A DNA stretch of 64,000 nt from positions 25,068,629 to 25,132,628 of the forward strand of contig CM063504.1 of NCBI GenBank assembly GCA_032207245.1, read 5' to 3'. The notes under the pieces were generated by a model. It was not told where the DNA came from. It made no database searches and saw only the letters and a program-made list of their open reading frames with translations. The position numbers were made by a program, and so were the translations under genes. Below, piece after piece: positions 62,126-64,000 of the stretch. Every line of letters starts with the position of its first letter. Position 1 is the stretch's first letter. The DNA comes from Pardosa pseudoannulata (lineage: Eukaryota; Arthropoda; Arachnida; Araneae; Lycosidae).

Positions 62126-62407
62126 TTTAAATAACATTTCATATGGCTAGGGAGTTACATAAGAGAATAACTATTTCATTTTCAGAGTGACAGTAAAGCA
62201 CATTAAATTGTTCCCACAGTGTGAAGAACTCAAAAATATTTTCTATTCATGGGCTCCCCTCGTAAATCTTCAACTGTTTAAATTATTTTATATAGTTAGA
62301 GATATATGAGTTTTCACACACATATATATGTCTGTGTGTGAGACATTAATTGGGCAGACTACTTGTGTACAACTTGGGTGTTTATAACTAGGTATCTCAT
62401 AGAAACA

Positions 62408-62792
62408 AAGTATTACTGTACAAAACAGTAATACTTCCCGCTGCAACTTACGCAGCACCGGTTTGGTCGTTTGCGTTCCCTGCTTAGATATTTTAAATCG
62501 TACCCATAACATATTACTCAGAGGAATAGCAAGAGCGCCACGTTACTTACGTAATGAGGTCATACGGCGTGATCTCAACATCTTAACTTTTAAATATATT
62601 TGCTGTAATATTTCCATTAAATTTTATGACAACGTTAATAATATTAACAATGAAAGTATTGCTGAGCTTCCTGATTATCCCTTCCTGATTTCAGGGAAAC
62701 CAGGAATCGTAAGCGACCTAGAGCTGCCATGCTTCCCTAAAATCATTTACTATTCCAAATCTTATTATTTTTCAAAATTCTTAATTATTTAG
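62408..62792 (+). pseudogene. Jockey-type non-LTR retrotransposon remnant (reverse transcriptase C-terminus)
   Basis: Translation gives YKTVILPAATYAAPVW in one frame. After a frameshift near 62,470 it continues as ILNRTHNILLRGIARAPRY then LRNEVIRRDL. Y-A-A-P-V-W and A-P-R-Y-L-R-N are hallmarks of the segment after the reverse transcriptase in Jockey-clade elements. The frame then decays to a stop at about 62,792. 5'-truncated and inactive, as is typical for such insertions. Confidence 0.82.
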
Positions 62793-63727
62793 TTCCTCTC
62801 GCCGATTTTAGATGGTGCCACAATGACACTTGCTGCTCCTCCTCAAGTTAACATTCTATCAACTCTCCACTTCATTCTTCCTTTCCGCTATCTGGTTAAA
62901 CTTCCTCTTTTTATTTTTACTTAATATGCGCATATTTTTTATACATTAAAAAATTTATTAAAAACTATAAAATCCAAAAAAATTATTAAAATTTTATAAA
63001 ATTGATGCTTGCATCTGCATAAAATATCTCTATTCCTACTCTCTAGTAATAACTTTTTCACTTTACCTCTTTACTATTTTTATTTGCTGTCTAGGGCCAA
63101 ATTGTTATTCCTTTCATGTAATTTTAATTATTGTGTATATCCCTAATTGAACTGACAAATCCTGATGCTCACCCTGAATGATCTAAATCAATCTCACGAC
63201 GGGAGATACAGATTCGTGCTAATTAGCCCCGAACAAACTACTACTCTCTTGTGAATACCTATTACTAAACTATAATCTTAATCACTTACTGTCAAGATTC
63301 AAAGGAATACTTGTTCTTCCTTCTTGTTATTTTATCACAACAATAAAATTGCAGAATATTTTAAGGTTAAAATCTACATGATCTGAATGTCAGGAAATAA
63401 ATGTACGAAATGCAACAGTATTTTAAAATTTTGTGTGTAATTAATAACTAAAATTATATTATTACATTTTAAAGTCTGGCTTTACTTTTAAGACACACTG
63501 TTTTGATAACATTTAATTTATTCACACTAAACAAAAAATTTTATAACAGACTCATTTAGTTACTTCTAATATAAATTTTTGAGATATAACTTTCTTAAGT
63601 TTAAAATTAAAGATAGCATATATCTATACACTATCTATGTATTCCTTTGTAAATCAAAGTTAATGTGAATTTCAAGCATTGTCCTTTAGCATAAATTCCT
63701 TGAAATGAATTTTGTTTTTCTTCACAG

Positions 63728-63971
63728 GAAACCACTGAGTATATAGCTATATCATCTTTCGTGTCAGAAAAGACAGATTCTGTTACTCTTGTTGAAGGTG
63801 AGCGTGTGCTGGTCATAGAAAAAACAAATCAAGATTGGTGGTTTGTTCGAAAGGTTGTTACAAACGAAAAAGGCTTTGTTCCTCCAAGTGTTCTCCAAGA
63901 TTCAGCTACTTACACACATTATATGAAAGATACTCTCAGCAAGAAGATTGAAAAATTGCCAGTGTTGAGAA
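63728..63971 (+). CDS. sls: Exon 16: SH3 domain exon
   Basis: 244 nt, phase 0 to phase 1, acceptor TTTTCTTCACAG, donor GTAAGC. It encodes one SH3 domain in about 55 residues, then a charged tail. Seen: YIAISSFV in the place of the ALYDY motif, VTLVEGERVLVIEK (RT loop to strand b), QDWWFVR with the paired Trp, and EKGFVPPSVL in the place of G-x-V-P-x-N-Y. The WW and G-F-V-P elements are clear. The ALYDY aromatic residues and the terminal N-Y are replaced, so proline-peptide binding may differ from classical SH3 domains. A single SH3 after the PEVK region is a feature I associate with Sallimus-type titins. The gene continues beyond the window. Confidence 0.88.
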
Positions 63972-64000
63972 GTAAGCATCTTTTCTCTGTCACAAAGAAT

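Larger units (their letters stand above)
61806..63727 (+). other. Intron 15 (contains SINE and Jockey remnants)
   Basis: About 1.9 kb with a SINE near 61,968-62,125 and a non-LTR retrotransposon fragment at 62,408-62,792, listed separately. The rest is AT-rich. Acceptor TTTTCTTCACAG. Confidence 0.7.
1..63971 (+). other. sls: Titin/Sallimus-like giant muscle protein gene (partial, 16 exons)
   Basis: Sixteen plus-strand segments with GT/AG borders join in phase to give 29,605 nt, which is 9,868 codons plus one base with no stop. Domain order is Ig, short linker, Ig, a very long K/P/E/V/T/Q-rich region with about 35-residue repeats, a classical E/K/P/V-rich region, then SH3. Known family biology: arthropod Sallimus/kettin proteins anchor in the Z-disc of striated muscle by Ig domains and span the I-band with PEVK springs that set passive stiffness. 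The window would therefore hold the spring and the start of the C-terminal part. The upstream Ig/kettin region and any downstream FN3 or Ig domains lie outside. The symbol is assigned by architecture, not by alignment; another arthropod titin-like paralogue is possible. No promoter, start codon or polyadenylation site of this gene is inside the window. Confidence 0.85.

Overview
The window is eukaryotic, AT-rich and almost entirely occupied by one plus-strand gene. It is part of a giant muscle protein of the arthropod titin / Sallimus (kettin) type. It enters at base 1 in the middle of an exon and leaves near base 63971 at a splice donor, so both ends of the gene lie outside. I reconstructed 16 exons by hand. 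All junctions are GT/AG and in phase, and joined together they give an uninterrupted reading frame of 9,868 codons plus one base. Two immunoglobulin domains and a short linker (1-3257) lead into a Lys/Pro/Glu/Val/Thr-rich elastic region carried by three enormous exons (8,990, 14,556 and 4,095 nt) and by several small ones. An SH3 domain follows (63728-63971). Ig, then PEVK-like spring, then SH3 is the order I recall for the C-terminal part of insect Sallimus, where fibronectin type III domains would follow. Those would lie beyond this window.

Much of the elastic region is built on one module of about 35 residues, ending in a hydrophobic/Ser/Glu core of the type V-S-E-V. It can be followed from about 10.1 kb, through five small exons (15.3-21.3 kb), into the 14.6-kb exon as far as about 50.4 kb, which is about 135-140 copies estimated from length. 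The module is organised at higher order: twelve 70-codon dimers in perfect 210-bp register, three 105-codon trimers in perfect 315-bp register, and a separate 384-bp tandem duplication with no difference that I could see.

The introns are AT-rich and carry most of the other features. Those I can support are: tRNA-derived SINEs (15.9, 34.6 and 62.0 kb); a pogo-like TA-flanked element (19.6-20.3 kb); a piggyBac-like element with a transposase remnant, split by a solo LTR (24.5-25.9 kb); a 291-bp inverted-repeat element (30.1 kb); a second solo LTR (32.8-33.1 kb); a hAT-like element with a perfect 8-bp target duplication and a SINE inside it (34.3-35.0 kb); a decayed mariner (53.4-54.4 kb); a Jockey-type reverse-transcriptase remnant (62.4-62.8 kb); an unclassified dispersed repeat; and long TA/TG microsatellites. 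No protein-coding gene other than the titin-like one is supported on either strand.

Organism: an arthropod is strongly suggested by the Sallimus-like architecture. The large AT-rich introns and the number of tRNA-derived SINEs, mariner, hAT and piggyBac copies would fit a chelicerate such as a spider, but that is a guess the window alone cannot prove. No bacterial features (operons, Shine-Dalgarno sites, CRISPR) are present.
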